Positions 1 through 8,357 are shown, counted from the first letter of the stretch. The stretch is DNA of 33,872 nucleotides from Nonomuraea aridisoli (GCF_003236395.1 NZ_POUD01000076.1:1-33872); one strand, 5' to 3'. Notes: a model not told the origin generated them from the letters alone. Translations and numbers: made by a program.

Positions 1-2
1 CG

Positions 3-155
3 TTGCCGGGCGGCTACCCCAACCTGCTCGGGGATGACGAGGTCGCACAGATCGCACACGCCTACGGCCCGAACACCGAGCGGCTGCTGGCGGTGAAACG
101 CCGTTTCGATCCCGACCACGTCTTCCGCGCGATCCCCCTGCCGGTCAGCTCCTGA
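3..155 (+). CDS. FAD-linked oxidase (berberine-bridge-like), 3' end only
   Basis: Only the last 50 codons are in the window; the start lies upstream. The visible tail contains a YGPNTERLLAVKRRFDPDHV stretch followed by a short end, which is the usual C-terminal BBE element of FAD-dependent oxidases of the glycolate oxidase/berberine bridge family. The FAD-binding domain is outside the window, so substrate cannot be inferred. It is 37 bp upstream of the chorismate mutase gene on the same strand. Confidence 0.8.
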   Translation: MPGGYPNLLGDDEVAQIAHAYGPNTERLLAVKRRFDPDHVFRAIPLPVSS

Positions 156-192
156 ACCCGGGAACGGCCCGTATACGAACCGAGGTAACCGA

Positions 193-834
193 ATGCGAAA
201 CATGATGACGCGCTGCGCCGTGATCACCGGATTGCTGGGAGCCGCAACAGTTTTGACCGCCCCTCAGGCCATGGCCACGGGTGCCCGTACGAACGCCGAA
301 TCCGTCAGCAGCACAGTCCCCGAGCCACTTGGCAGGCTGGGCCCGCTGACGGACGTCGTCATCGAGCGTATACGGGTGAGTGACGACGTAGCGGCGTCGA
401 AGTTCGGCACCGACTCACCCATCGAAGACCCCGTGCGCGAGGAACAGGTACTGCAGCAGGTCCGGAGGCAGGCCGACGCGGCCGGGGTGGACCCGGACGC
501 GGCGGTGGCGTTCTTCCGGGACCAGATCACCGCGAGCAAGGTCGTACAGAAGGGATTGTTCGCTCGCTGGACCGCTCACCCGGAGGAGGCGCCCACGACG
601 CGCCCCGACCTTGGCCAGATCCGCGAGCAGCTCGACCAACTGACCACGGACCTGCTTCAAGAGCTCAAGAACACCGAGGAATTGCGGGACAAGCCCGTCG
701 CCTGCACGGTGCAGCTGGCGTTGGCCACCGGGTCGGGGGCGGTGCGGGAACGGCTGGACACGCTCCATCGCCAGGCGCTCAGGGTGGCGACACAGTCGGT
801 GTGCCGCTCCAATGAGCCGACCGGACAACGCTGA
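193..834 (+). CDS. Secreted chorismate mutase, AroQ gamma type
   Basis: Predicted to convert chorismate to prephenate outside the cytoplasm. Residues 1-28 form a signal peptide with a basic start, hydrophobic core and AxA-like end (QAMA). The mature part is helical. R59, K70 and R82 have the same spacing (11, then 12) as the active-site R49/K60/R72 of the secreted Mycobacterium tuberculosis enzyme, and PIEDP just before R82 matches its PIED motif. Two cysteines, C171 and C204, sit where that enzyme has its disulfide, which fits an exported protein. Length (213 aa) is normal for the family. An RBS-like gaggta precedes the ATG. The role of secreted chorismate mutases in actinomycetes is unclear. 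Confidence 0.88.
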   Translation: MRNMMTRCAVITGLLGAATVLTAPQAMATGARTNAESVSSTVPEPLGRLGPLTDVVIERIRVSDDVAASKFGTDSPIEDPVREEQVLQQVRRQADAAGVDPDAAVAFFRDQITASKVVQKGLFARWTAHPEEAPTTRPDLGQIREQLDQLTTDLLQELKNTEELRDKPVACTVQLALATGSGAVRERLDTLHRQALRVATQSVCRSNEPTGQR

Positions 835-856
835 GCACTTCCCGAGCAACCCCTAG

Positions 857-1444
857 CTAATCGGTGGCGGCATAAACCTGCAGGAGCCTCTCGACTCCGT
901 GCAGGAAGGTCTCGCAGATCAGCGCCGGGTCGAACAGGCAGCCGGCGGCCATGGCGCCGTCGCGCATCATCACGAAGTGGCGGGCGGCGGGCTCGGCACC
1001 GGGCTCGCGGATCTTCGCCAGCAGTTCCGTGACGGTCTCCAGGAACCATTGGCGGTGGCCGAGCACGGTCTTGTGCACCGGGGACTCAGGATCGGGATAC
1101 TCGGCGGCGGCGTTGAGGAAGGCGCATCCCCGGAAGCCGGGCGACTGGATGCCTTGGGCGATGGACTCGCCGAGGGCCCGAATGGTGTCGGTGGGCGGCA
1201 GCCCGGCGGCGACGACCTCGTCCGCCTGACCCCGCATGGCTCGGTCGACCTCGTTCAGGTAGGCGAGGACAAGGTCTTCCTTGCCGGGGAAGTGCCGGTA
1301 GAGGGTGGCCCGCGTCACCTTCGCCTCGGCGACGATGCGATCGATGCCGACGGAGTGGATGCCCTCCGCGTAGAAGAGCCGGGTGGCCGTGTTGAGCAGC
1401 CGGGACCGCGCTTCGGACGGCCGGCCTTCGGATGGAGTGGGCAT
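857..1444 (-). CDS. TetR/AcrR-family transcriptional repressor
   Basis: 195 aa. The N-terminal helix-turn-helix runs over about residues 12-60, with the recognition region VTRATLYRHFPGKEDLV typical of TetR proteins. The C-terminal ligand domain (about 80-190) contains GCAFLNAAAEYPDPESPVH, common in the TetR subgroup that senses small organic or electrophilic compounds. It is divergent from the HdeD-like/flavoprotein pair starting at 1580. Two copies of the same 14-bp sequence lie in the 135-bp gap, so it probably represses both itself and that pair. The ligand is unknown. Confidence 0.9.
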   Translation of the reverse strand: MPTPSEGRPSEARSRLLNTATRLFYAEGIHSVGIDRIVAEAKVTRATLYRHFPGKEDLVLAYLNEVDRAMRGQADEVVAAGLPPTDTIRALGESIAQGIQSPGFRGCAFLNAAAEYPDPESPVHKTVLGHRQWFLETVTELLAKIREPGAEPAARHFVMMRDGAMAAGCLFDPALICETFLHGVERLLQVYAATD

Positions 1445-1462
1445 ACCACGATCCTAACGGAT

Positions 1463-1476
1463 AGAACGTTCGGTCT
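1463..1476. promoter_or_regulatory. Putative TetR operator, copy 1
   Basis: The sequence agaacgttcggtct is an imperfect palindrome around AACGTT, 19 bp upstream of the TetR start codon. An exact second copy lies 53 bp to the right. This matches the style of operators bound by small TetR repressors that control a divergent gene; binding is inferred. Confidence 0.65.
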
Positions 1477-1515
1477 TGACAATCCGCGCAGCAGGTCGCC
1501 ATGCTTTCCCAAGAA

Positions 1516-1529
1516 AGAACGTTCGGTCT
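1516..1529. promoter_or_regulatory. Putative TetR operator, copy 2
   Basis: Exact repeat of agaacgttcggtct found at 1463, in the same orientation, 51 bp before the ATG of the HdeD-like gene. Two copies in one divergent intergenic region suggest one operator for each promoter. Confidence 0.65.
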
Positions 1530-1579
1530 AGCTACGTCCTGAACCGCTCCCCCCATCACTGATCCCTGAAAGGATCATC

Positions 1580-2140
1580 ATGAGCACCATCGCTGCTTCA
1601 CCCGCTGTTTCCGGGACCGCGTCCGCACTGCGGCGGCTGTACTTCGTCCGGTTCGCGTTCGCCATCGTCTGGGCCCTCGTGATGTTCACGACCGCCTCGA
1701 ACCTGGGTCCGCTCGCGGTCACTCTGCTCGTGCTCTACCCGCTGTTCGACGTGGCCGCCGCCATCGTCGACGCCCGCGCGTCGCGCACCACCGGCTCACC
1801 TGTCCTGCTGTACGTGAACATCGCGGTCAGTCTGATCACCGCCATCGGCGTGGCCGTCGCCTGCGCGTCCGGCATCCCGGCGGTGCTGCGCGTGTGGGGC
1901 GCCTGGGCGGTCGTGGCCGGGGCGGTCCAGCTGATCGTGGGTGTCACCCGCCGCAAGATGGGCGGCCAGTGGCCGATGATCCTCAGCGGCGGCATCTCCG
2001 TACTCGCCGGCGCGTCGTTCATCATCGGCGCCGCCGCGGAGAACCCGACGCTGATCAACGCGGCCGGCTACGCCATCCCCGGCGGCATCTTCTTCCTCAT
2101 CTCGGCCCTCCGTCTCGGCCGCGCCGCGAAGGGAAACTGA
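1580..2140 (+). CDS. HdeD-like (DUF308) integral membrane protein
   Basis: 186 aa with about six hydrophobic helices (for example residues 23-38, 45-63, 72-98, 103-120, 130-150, 155-178) joined by short charged loops, as in DUF308/HdeD-family proteins. No catalytic motif is visible. The ATG follows ctgaaagga. It lies one nucleotide upstream of the flavoprotein gene, so the two are cotranscribed and probably coupled. Both are likely controlled by the divergent TetR. Function is unknown; HdeD relatives are linked to stress. Confidence 0.75.
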   Translation: MSTIAASPAVSGTASALRRLYFVRFAFAIVWALVMFTTASNLGPLAVTLLVLYPLFDVAAAIVDARASRTTGSPVLLYVNIAVSLITAIGVAVACASGIPAVLRVWGAWAVVAGAVQLIVGVTRRKMGGQWPMILSGGISVLAGASFIIGAAAENPTLINAAGYAIPGGIFFLISALRLGRAAKGN

Positions 2141-2141
2141 C

Positions 2142-3581
2142 ATGGACAGCGTCACCTACGACGTCGTCATCATCGGGGCGGGCCCGGTCGGGGAGAACGT
2201 CGCCGACCGGGTGGTGCAGGGCGGCCTGAGCGCCGCCGTCGTCGAGCGCGAACTCGTCGGCGGTGAGTGCTCCTACTGGGCCTGCATGCCGACCAAGGCG
2301 TTGCTGCGCAGCTCGGCGGCCTTACGGGCGGCGCGTCAGGTGCCGGGAGCGCGCGAGGCGGTGACCGGTGGTCTCGACGCGGCCGCGGTGCTGGCCCGCC
2401 GGGATTCCTTCGCCTCGCATTGGAAGGACGACGGTCAGGTCGGCTGGCTCGATTCGGCCGGGATCGCTCTGCACCGTGGTCAGGGCCGGATCGTGTCCGC
2501 GGGCGTGGTCGAGGTGACCGGCGACGACGGCGTCCCGGTCACGTTGACCGCCCGGCATGCGGTGGTCATCGCGACGGGAAGCGGCGCGCTGCTGCCGGAC
2601 GTTCCCGGTTTGCGCGAGGCCGCGCCCTGGACCAGCCGGGAGGCGGCTGCCGCGAGCGCGGTCCCCGGCCGGCTCGCGATCATCGGCGGTGGCGTGGTGG
2701 CTGCGGAGATGGCCACCGCCTTCGCCGCCCTGGGGTCCTCGGTGACGATGCTGGCCCGTGACGGTGTGCTGCCGCTGGCCGAGCCGTTCGCCGGCGAGCG
2801 GGTCACCGAGTCGTTGCGGGAGGCCGGTGTGTCGGTACGCCTCGGCGCGGCGGCCGCATCGGTGCACCGGGACGAGGCCGGAACGGTGCACATCACGACG
2901 ACCGACGGCGAGCAGGTCGAGGCCGACGAGGTTCTGGTGGCGATCGGCAGGACACTGAACACCCAGGACATCGGTCTCGACGCCGTCGGCCTGACGCCGG
3001 GCGCCTGGCTCACGGTGGACGACACGCTGCGCGTGGTCGGGGAGAACGGGACGCCGATCGGCGACGGATGGCTGTACGCCGCCGGGGACGTCAACCGGCG
3101 AGTGCTGCTGACCCACCAGGGCAAATACCAGGCGCGCGCGGTCGGCGACGTCATCGTGGCGCGGGCGAAGGGCGAAGCGGTCGAGGACGGCCGCTGGGGC
3201 CGGCACGTCGCCACGGCCGACGAGCGCGCCGTGCCCCAGGTGGTCTTCACCGAACCGGAGATCGCGTCGGTGGGGCTGACCGCGGCCGCGGCCGAGGCCT
3301 CCGGGGTACGAATCCGCGTCGTCGATCACGACCTGGGCGCCGTCGCCGGATCCACCCTGCACGCCGACGGATACCGGGGTCACGCCCGCATGGTCGTCGA
3401 CGAGGACCGGAAGGTGATCGTCGGCTTCACGCTCGCCGGCCCGGACGTCGCAGAACTGCTGCACGCCGCGACGATCGCGATCGTCGGCGAGGTCCCGCTG
3501 GACCGGCTGTGGCACGCGATTCCGGCGTACCCCACGGTCAGCGAAGTCTGGCTGCGACTGCTGGAGGCGTACGGCCGCTGA
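2142..3581 (+). CDS. Pyridine nucleotide-disulfide oxidoreductase (class I flavoprotein)
   Basis: 479 aa. An N-terminal FAD Rossmann motif (GAGPVG, residues 12-17) is followed by a redox-active CxxxxC pair at C43 and C48 inside GGECSYWACMPTKALL. A second NAD(P) Rossmann site (IIGGGVVAAEMA) and the dimer domain come later. This is the lipoamide dehydrogenase/mercuric reductase/glutathione reductase fold. The C-terminal active-site segment reads AYPTVSE, so the catalytic His of dihydrolipoamide dehydrogenase (AHPTLSE) is replaced by Tyr, as in mercuric reductases. It lacks the MerA N-terminal HMA domain and C-terminal Cys pair. Substrate unknown; it is in a TetR-controlled pair with the membrane protein. 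Confidence 0.88.
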   Translation: MDSVTYDVVIIGAGPVGENVADRVVQGGLSAAVVERELVGGECSYWACMPTKALLRSSAALRAARQVPGAREAVTGGLDAAAVLARRDSFASHWKDDGQVGWLDSAGIALHRGQGRIVSAGVVEVTGDDGVPVTLTARHAVVIATGSGALLPDVPGLREAAPWTSREAAAASAVPGRLAIIGGGVVAAEMATAFAALGSSVTMLARDGVLPLAEPFAGERVTESLREAGVSVRLGAAAASVHRDEAGTVHITTTDGEQVEADEVLVAIGRTLNTQDIGLDAVGLTPGAWLTVDDTLRVVGENGTPIGDGWLYAAGDVNRRVLLTHQGKYQARAVGDVIVARAKGEAVEDGRWGRHVATADERAVPQVVFTEPEIASVGLTAAAAEASGVRIRVVDHDLGAVAGSTLHADGYRGHARMVVDEDRKVIVGFTLAGPDVAELLHAATIAIVGEVPLDRLWHAIPAYPTVSEVWLRLLEAYGR

Positions 3582-3832
3582 CCGTCTGGAGCCAGGAACG
3601 TGCATGCCCACCCGCCACTTCCAGCCCTCGCGGTGCCGCAGGGCACGCCGTAGGTGTCAGTCGGCCGAAGTGGTCTTCTGGTATCGCCGGTAAGTGGCCG
3701 TGTCCCGACCGGTCACTTGTCTCTAAATTGTGAGGTCGCAGCCGCTTTCCCGCCCACCGGTCCAACTCGTCGCGTCCAGCCGAGGGGCGGCCGTCCTCTG
3801 CCTGACCGCCTCGTACCACCAAGGGGAGTCTC

Positions 3833-4276
3833 TTGATCGATATCGGCACGCTTCTCCCGAGCGAGCGGGACGCGTGGGAAAGCCTGTTCCGCGCGTACAT
3901 CCACTTCTACCAGCGGGTCGAGCCGGACGAGATGTACGAGCGGGCGTGGCTGGAGTTCCAGGCGGACACCCGGCTGCACGCCCTCGGGGCGAGACTGGAC
4001 GGGCGACTCGTCGGCATCACGCACTTCCTCACCCACGGGAACACGTCCGCGCCCGACACCGACGTCTGCTACCTGCAGGATCTCTTCACCGCGTCGGACG
4101 TTCGCGGTAAGGGTGTGGGGCGGGCGCTGATCCAGGCCGTCGCGGCCTGGGCTCGGGACAGGGGCTGCTCCCGCGTGTACTGGAACACGCATGAGTCGAA
4201 CAGCACGGCGCGGCTTCTGTACGACAAAGTCGGCGAGAATCGCGGCTTCATCCGGTATCAGATCGAACTGACGTAG
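3833..4276 (+). CDS. GNAT-family N-acetyltransferase
   Basis: 147 aa, close to a single GNAT domain. The acetyl-CoA binding motif A is visible as VRGKGVGRALIQAVAAWA at about residues 89-106, with the preceding beta strand YLQDLFTAS and the later strand YWNTHESNSTARLLYDKVG. TTG is the likely start because it is preceded by a good Shine-Dalgarno sequence (aagggga). The acceptor substrate cannot be predicted. It is a single gene between the flavoprotein and the AraC regulator; the 251-bp gap before it shows no recognisable element. Confidence 0.88.
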   Translation: MIDIGTLLPSERDAWESLFRAYIHFYQRVEPDEMYERAWLEFQADTRLHALGARLDGRLVGITHFLTHGNTSAPDTDVCYLQDLFTASDVRGKGVGRALIQAVAAWARDRGCSRVYWNTHESNSTARLLYDKVGENRGFIRYQIELT

Positions 4277-4347
4277 TCGGGTGCGGGACCTGTGTGGTGC
4301 CTGCACCTTCCTCTGGCCGTCGACGGCGCGCGTGCTGCAATGGTGAC

Positions 4348-5247
4348 ATGTCTCTGGACGAGCTTCGTGATCTGCTGGAACGGCATGCGCGTCGCGGCTT
4401 GGCCACTGCCATCGACGGCGTCCGGGTGTGCAAGGTCGACCACGCCGTCCCGCCGGAGTCCTCGATGTCCGGCACGGTGCTGGCGATCATCGCTCAGGGC
4501 TGCAAGCGCCTGGCGCTGGGCGACCGCGTCTACGAGTACGGCGCCGGCCAATACCTCGTCGCCTCGGTCGACCTCCCGGTAACGGGGCATTTCGTCGAGA
4601 CCGCCCGCCCCTCGGTCGGTTTCGCGATGACCCTGGAGCCGGCCGTCATCGCGGAGCTGCTGCTGCAGACCGGACCGGAGGAGCCGCCGCGGTCCACCGG
4701 CGCCGCACCGCCGGGCATCGCGGTCAGTGACGCCCCGGACGAGTTGCTCGACGCTGTCGTACGGCTGCTGCGCCTGCTCGACCGGCCAGAGGACCAGAAG
4801 GCGCTCGTCCCGCTGGTCAAGCGCGAGATCCTCTGGCGGTTGATGACCGGGGAACAGGGTGACGCCGTCCGCCAGCTCGGCCTCGCGGACAGCAGCCTGA
4901 GCCACATCGAACGTGCTGTGCGCTGGATCCGGGAGAACTACACCCAGCCGTTCCGGGTCGAGGAGCTGGCACAGCTCTCAGGGATGAGCGTCTCCGCCTT
5001 CCACCGGAACTTCCACGTGGTGACGGCGATGAGCCCGATCCAGTTCCAGAAGCAGATCCGGCTGCAGGCGGCACGGTTGCTGCTCGCGAACCATCCGAAC
5101 GACGTCACCGGCGTCGGTCAGCGTGTCGGGTACGACAACCCGTCCCAGTTCAGCCGGGAGTACCGGCGCCAGTTCGGTGCTCCACCCAGCGTCGACGCGG
5201 CGCGCCTGCGGGGCCGAGCCGGTCCCGCTCCGGCGGCGCTGCCCTGA
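4348..5247 (+). CDS. AraC-family transcriptional regulator
   Basis: 299 aa from the ATG at 4348. A longer in-frame GTG at 4294 exists but adds arginine-rich, non-conserved residues. The N-terminal half (about 1-165) is the AraC_N type cupin-like domain seen in regulators of aldehyde/oxidoreductase genes. The C-terminal half has two HTH motifs, the first around FRVEELAQLSGMSVSAFHRNF and the second around VGQRVGYDNPSQFSREYRRQFG, in the usual AraC/XylS order. It probably controls the downstream nitroreductase and aldo/keto reductase on the same strand. Confidence 0.9.
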   Translation: MSLDELRDLLERHARRGLATAIDGVRVCKVDHAVPPESSMSGTVLAIIAQGCKRLALGDRVYEYGAGQYLVASVDLPVTGHFVETARPSVGFAMTLEPAVIAELLLQTGPEEPPRSTGAAPPGIAVSDAPDELLDAVVRLLRLLDRPEDQKALVPLVKREILWRLMTGEQGDAVRQLGLADSSLSHIERAVRWIRENYTQPFRVEELAQLSGMSVSAFHRNFHVVTAMSPIQFQKQIRLQAARLLLANHPNDVTGVGQRVGYDNPSQFSREYRRQFGAPPSVDAARLRGRAGPAPAALP

Positions 5248-5372
5248 GCGAAGAGGATTGTGCAACCACGCGAAAGGATCGTGAAGGCCAGGCGCTCGCC
5301 GCCTTGCTTGCATGGAGGCACCGGAACGAGCCACTGATTCCGGGACAGTCACCACCAAGCAGGAGGCCGGCA

Positions 5373-5420
5373 ATGAACGGCGACATGCCCCTCGACGACG
5401 AGCGGCAGACCGCACTGTGA
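5373..5420 (+). CDS. Putative 15-residue leader ORF coupled to the nitroreductase
   Basis: The strongest Shine-Dalgarno sequence in this gap (aggagg, 5361-5366) serves an ATG at 5373 that encodes MNGDMPLDDERQTAL and stops at 5418-5420. Its end overlaps the GTG start of the next gene in a GTGA arrangement. The following gene has no good Shine-Dalgarno of its own, so the short ORF probably delivers ribosomes to it. It could also be the remnant of a longer N-terminus left by a frameshift. Confidence 0.5.
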   Translation: MNGDMPLDDERQTAL

Positions 5421-5860
5421 CTCCGGACGCAGCCATCGCCCGCGCCCTCGCCATCGGGCCGGACTCCTCCGCGGCCGAGCGCACGATCGACATCACGACC
5501 CGGGGCGCCCGAAGCGGCCTGCCGCGTCGTATCGAGATCTGGTTCCACCGCGTGGACGGTCGCTGGTACCTGACCGGCATGCCCACGCCCCGCAGCTGGT
5601 ACGCGAACCTGCGGGCCGATCCGCGGTTCGTCGTGCATCTCAAGCACGGGGTCCAGGCCGACCTGCCCGCGACCGCGGCGCCAGTGGACGAACCGACCCG
5701 GCGGCGAGTGATCACCGCGGTTCTCGACCTGCAGAACCGGCCCGAGATCGCGGCGCGGGTCGGCCGCCGTCAGAGCCTCGACGAGTGGCTCGCGCACAGC
5801 CCGCTGGTCGAGATCGTGTTCGACGACGAGCGGCTGCGGACGCGGCCGGCGTCCGCATAG
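5417..5860 (+). CDS. Deazaflavin-dependent nitroreductase-like protein (DUF385/Ddn family)
   Basis: 147 aa from the GTG at 5417. The core contains DITTRGARSGLPRRIEIWF, then GRWYLTGMPTPRSWYANLRADPRFVVHL, the split-barrel signature of F420/FMN-binding Ddn-like proteins in actinobacteria. An alternative in-frame ATG at 5312 would add 35 low-complexity residues and lacks an RBS. Likely a cytoplasmic oxidoreductase using reduced F420 or flavin; substrate unknown. It lies between the AraC regulator and an aldo/keto reductase in one orientation, so a shared stress or aldehyde regulon is plausible. Confidence 0.75.
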   Translation: MTPDAAIARALAIGPDSSAAERTIDITTRGARSGLPRRIEIWFHRVDGRWYLTGMPTPRSWYANLRADPRFVVHLKHGVQADLPATAAPVDEPTRRRVITAVLDLQNRPEIAARVGRRQSLDEWLAHSPLVEIVFDDERLRTRPASA

Positions 5861-5930
5861 TGCCGCACCTCACCACAGGGCGCAACGCCACCATGCCGAA
5901 CGCTCCACGAACGATTCCGAGGGGGGAATC

Positions 5931-6959
5931 ATGAAATACCGCACGCTGGGCCGGACCGGAATTCAGGTCAGCCCGTACTGCCTGGGCACCATGATGTTCG
6001 GGGCCATGGGCAACCCCGACCACGACGACTCGATCCGGATCATCCACAGGGCGCTGGACGCGGGGATCAACTTCGTCGACACCGCCGACGTGTACTCCGC
6101 CGGCGAATCCGAGGTGATCGTCGGCAAGGCGCTCAAGGGCCGCCGCGACGACGTCGTGCTGGCCGGCAAGGTGCACTATCCGATGGGCGACGATCCGAAC
6201 CACCGGGGCAACTCACGGCGCTGGATCATGACCGCCGTCGAGAACTCCCTGCGCCGCCTGCAGACCGATCACCTCGACCTCTACCAGATCCACCGTCCCG
6301 ACCCGACGGTCGACGTGGAGGAGACACTGTCAGCCCTGTCCGACCTGATCCACAGCGGCAAGGTACGAGCGATCGGCACGTCGACCTTCCCCGCCTCGGA
6401 GATCGTCGAGGCCCAGTGGGTGGCCGAGCGGCGCGGATTGGAGCGATTCCGGACCGAGCAGCCGCCGTACTCCATCGTCAACCGGAGCATCGAACAAGAG
6501 GTGCTGCCGGTCGCTCAGCGCTACGGGATGGGCATCCTGGTCTGGAGCCCGCTCGGCCAGGGCCTGCTCACCGGCCGCCACCGCAAGGGCCGGCAGACCG
6601 ACAGCCACCGGTCCGGCTACACGCCGCAGTACTTCAGCGACGAGCGCAAGCTCGAGGTGGTCGAACAACTCATCCCACTCGCTGAGAAGGCCGGACTGCC
6701 GATGACCCACCTAGCGATGGCGTTCACGATCTCCCACCCGGGCGTCACCTCGGCGATCATCGGCCCGCGCACCATGGAACAGCTCGACGACCTGCTCGCC
6801 GGTGCCGACGTCACCCTGGACGACGACATCCTCGACCGGATCGACGAGATCGCCCCGCCCGGCACCGACGCCGGCCTCAACCAGGCGGCCTACGTCCCGC
6901 CGGCCGTCTCGACCGTGAGCCTGCGCCGCCGCCCGGCCGCCAAACGCTCCGCCGCCTGA
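5931..6959 (+). CDS. Aldo/keto reductase
   Basis: 342 aa (beta/alpha)8-barrel oxidoreductase. The catalytic tetrad is visible: D50, Y55 (TADVYSAGESE), K80 (LAGKVHYP) and H121 (LYQIHRPDP). The NADPH-binding C-terminal segment AIIGPRTMEQLDD is also present. A clean RBS (gaggggggaatc) precedes the ATG. Proteins of this type reduce aldehydes and ketones. The nearby AraC regulator and nitroreductase suggest a detoxification set. A long hairpin follows the stop codon. Confidence 0.92.
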   Translation: MKYRTLGRTGIQVSPYCLGTMMFGAMGNPDHDDSIRIIHRALDAGINFVDTADVYSAGESEVIVGKALKGRRDDVVLAGKVHYPMGDDPNHRGNSRRWIMTAVENSLRRLQTDHLDLYQIHRPDPTVDVEETLSALSDLIHSGKVRAIGTSTFPASEIVEAQWVAERRGLERFRTEQPPYSIVNRSIEQEVLPVAQRYGMGILVWSPLGQGLLTGRHRKGRQTDSHRSGYTPQYFSDERKLEVVEQLIPLAEKAGLPMTHLAMAFTISHPGVTSAIIGPRTMEQLDDLLAGADVTLDDDILDRIDEIAPPGTDAGLNQAAYVPPAVSTVSLRRRPAAKRSAA

Positions 6960-7003
6960 CGAACCGGTACGTTCCAACCTCGCACCGCACCCTCGGCGCC
7001 ACC

Positions 7004-7042
7004 GGATGCGTCTGACGGCGGTTACCGCCGCCAGACGCATCC
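7004..7042 (+). terminator. Long hairpin terminator after the aldo/keto reductase
   Basis: Two 19-nt arms (7004-7022 and 7024-7042) are complementary except at one position and are separated by a single base. The hairpin starts 45 bp after the stop codon. No U-tract follows, as is common for GC-rich actinobacterial terminators. Confidence 0.75.
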
Positions 7043-7265
7043 TGGTGTTCAGCGTGCGGACGGCCGAAGGTCCGCACCCTGTCGATCGCCGCAAGAACGG
7101 GCCGAAATTCCACCTCATCACCGAACGAACCGGGTCTTCCCCTCGCTGTCGCGATCAGCGCCGCCAACACCACGTCCGGGGCGCCTGGCCTCCAGGTGCC
7201 CGACGGCGATGAGTTTCGCCGTGGCTGCCAGTCGGTATCGACACACCGCACTCGAGGAGACCATC

Positions 7266-7850
7266 ATGACCGCTACCTACACCTTCGACGTCTTCTGCAG
7301 CCTCGACGGCTACGGCTCCTACAACAGCAGCGGCGACTGGGGCGGTTACTGGGGCAAGCAAGGTCCCGAGTTCCTCGACCGCCGCCTCGCCTTGTACGGC
7401 GAGGAGCAGCGAATGGTCCTCGGGGCCAACACCTTTCGGCAATTCGTACAGGTGCTGGGCCCGAGCACCGAGGAGTCCGAGGTGAGCGACCCGGTGAACA
7501 CCCGGATGAGGAACCTGCCGACAACGGTGGTGTCGACGACACTCGAAGGACCCCTCAACTGGCCGAACGCGACCCTCGTGAGCGGTGACGCCGTCGATGT
7601 CGTCGCCCGGCTCAAGGAGGAGTCCGAGGTGCCGTTGCGCTCGCACGGCAGCCTGTCGATGAACCGGGCGCTGATGGCCGGCGGCCTGGTCGACCGAATC
7701 CAGGTGACGATCTTCCCCGTGATCACCGGTCAGACCGGGGTGGACCCGATCTTCGCGGGTGCGGCCGACTTCGACCTCGAGCTGATCGAGAGCCGGACGC
7801 TCGACGGCAACATCCAAGAGCTCACCTACCGGCCCACCCTGCACGTCTGA
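7266..7850 (+). CDS. Dihydrofolate reductase-like / RibD C-terminal domain protein
   Basis: 194 aa from the ATG at 7266, which has a gaggag RBS; an in-frame ATG at 7209 lacks one. The start TATYTFDVFCSLDGYG is the first strand and substrate loop of RibD_C/DHFR-like reductases. The segments VLGANTFRQF, GSLSMNRALMAGGLVDRIQVTIFPVI and PIFAG fit the NADPH-binding core. These stand-alone proteins are common in actinomycetes and their substrates are mostly unknown. It converges with the DUF1801 gene. Confidence 0.82.
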   Translation: MTATYTFDVFCSLDGYGSYNSSGDWGGYWGKQGPEFLDRRLALYGEEQRMVLGANTFRQFVQVLGPSTEESEVSDPVNTRMRNLPTTVVSTTLEGPLNWPNATLVSGDAVDVVARLKEESEVPLRSHGSLSMNRALMAGGLVDRIQVTIFPVITGQTGVDPIFAGAADFDLELIESRTLDGNIQELTYRPTLHV

Positions 7851-7904
7851 GTCCGTCCAGGCACCCCCACCCCGTCAAGCAGCCGAAAGCTCCCGCTGAC
7901 CCGG

Positions 7905-8357
7905 TCACGCGACCGGCCCGGGGTCGCTTGCCCGGTCGACGCCCTTGTGGACCCGTACCGTGCGGTCGATGAGCTCGCGCAGCGCGCTCTCGTCGACGTC
8001 GTCGAGCCCTTTCAGGTAGAGGCACCCCTTCCCGGTCTTGTGCGGACCGAGCCGGGCGAGCACTGGTGCGTACCGCTCCTCGAACCCACCCACCAGGTAG
8101 ACGACGAGATGCTGCTTGCGTGGCGAGAAGCCCGCCAAGGGCCAGTCACCCGTGCGCCCACTCGCATAGGTGTAGCGGTAGCTGCCGAAGCCGACGATGC
8201 TCGGCCCCCACATCACCGCAGGTTCGCCGGTCACCTCGGCCAGAATCGCGCGGAGGCGCTCCGCGTCGGCCCGTCGGCGTTCGCCCGGGACCGCGGCCAG
8301 GAAGTCTTCCACGCTGGCGTCGGTCGGGACCGTCACCGGCTGGTTCGAGCTCGCCAT
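7905..8357 (-). CDS. DUF1801 domain protein
   Basis: 150 aa. The fold-defining segments SVEDFLAAVPGERRRADAERL, MWGPSIVGFGSYRYTYASGR and FSPRKQHLVVYL match DUF1801 (YdhG-like) proteins, and the late GKGCLYLKGLDDVDESALREL segment is typical. A small cytoplasmic protein of unknown biochemical role. No operon partner: it converges with the RibD-like gene and its upstream side is decayed DNA. Confidence 0.85.
   Translation of the reverse strand: MASSNQPVTVPTDASVEDFLAAVPGERRRADAERLRAILAEVTGEPAVMWGPSIVGFGSYRYTYASGRTGDWPLAGFSPRKQHLVVYLVGGFEERYAPVLARLGPHKTGKGCLYLKGLDDVDESALRELIDRTVRVHKGVDRASDPGPVA

Noticed and set aside
3068..3733. Long plus-strand ORF overlapping the flavoprotein
   Set aside because: It is a shifted frame of the 2142-3581 gene, rich in Arg/Gly/Pro with no domain; a shadow of high-GC coding.
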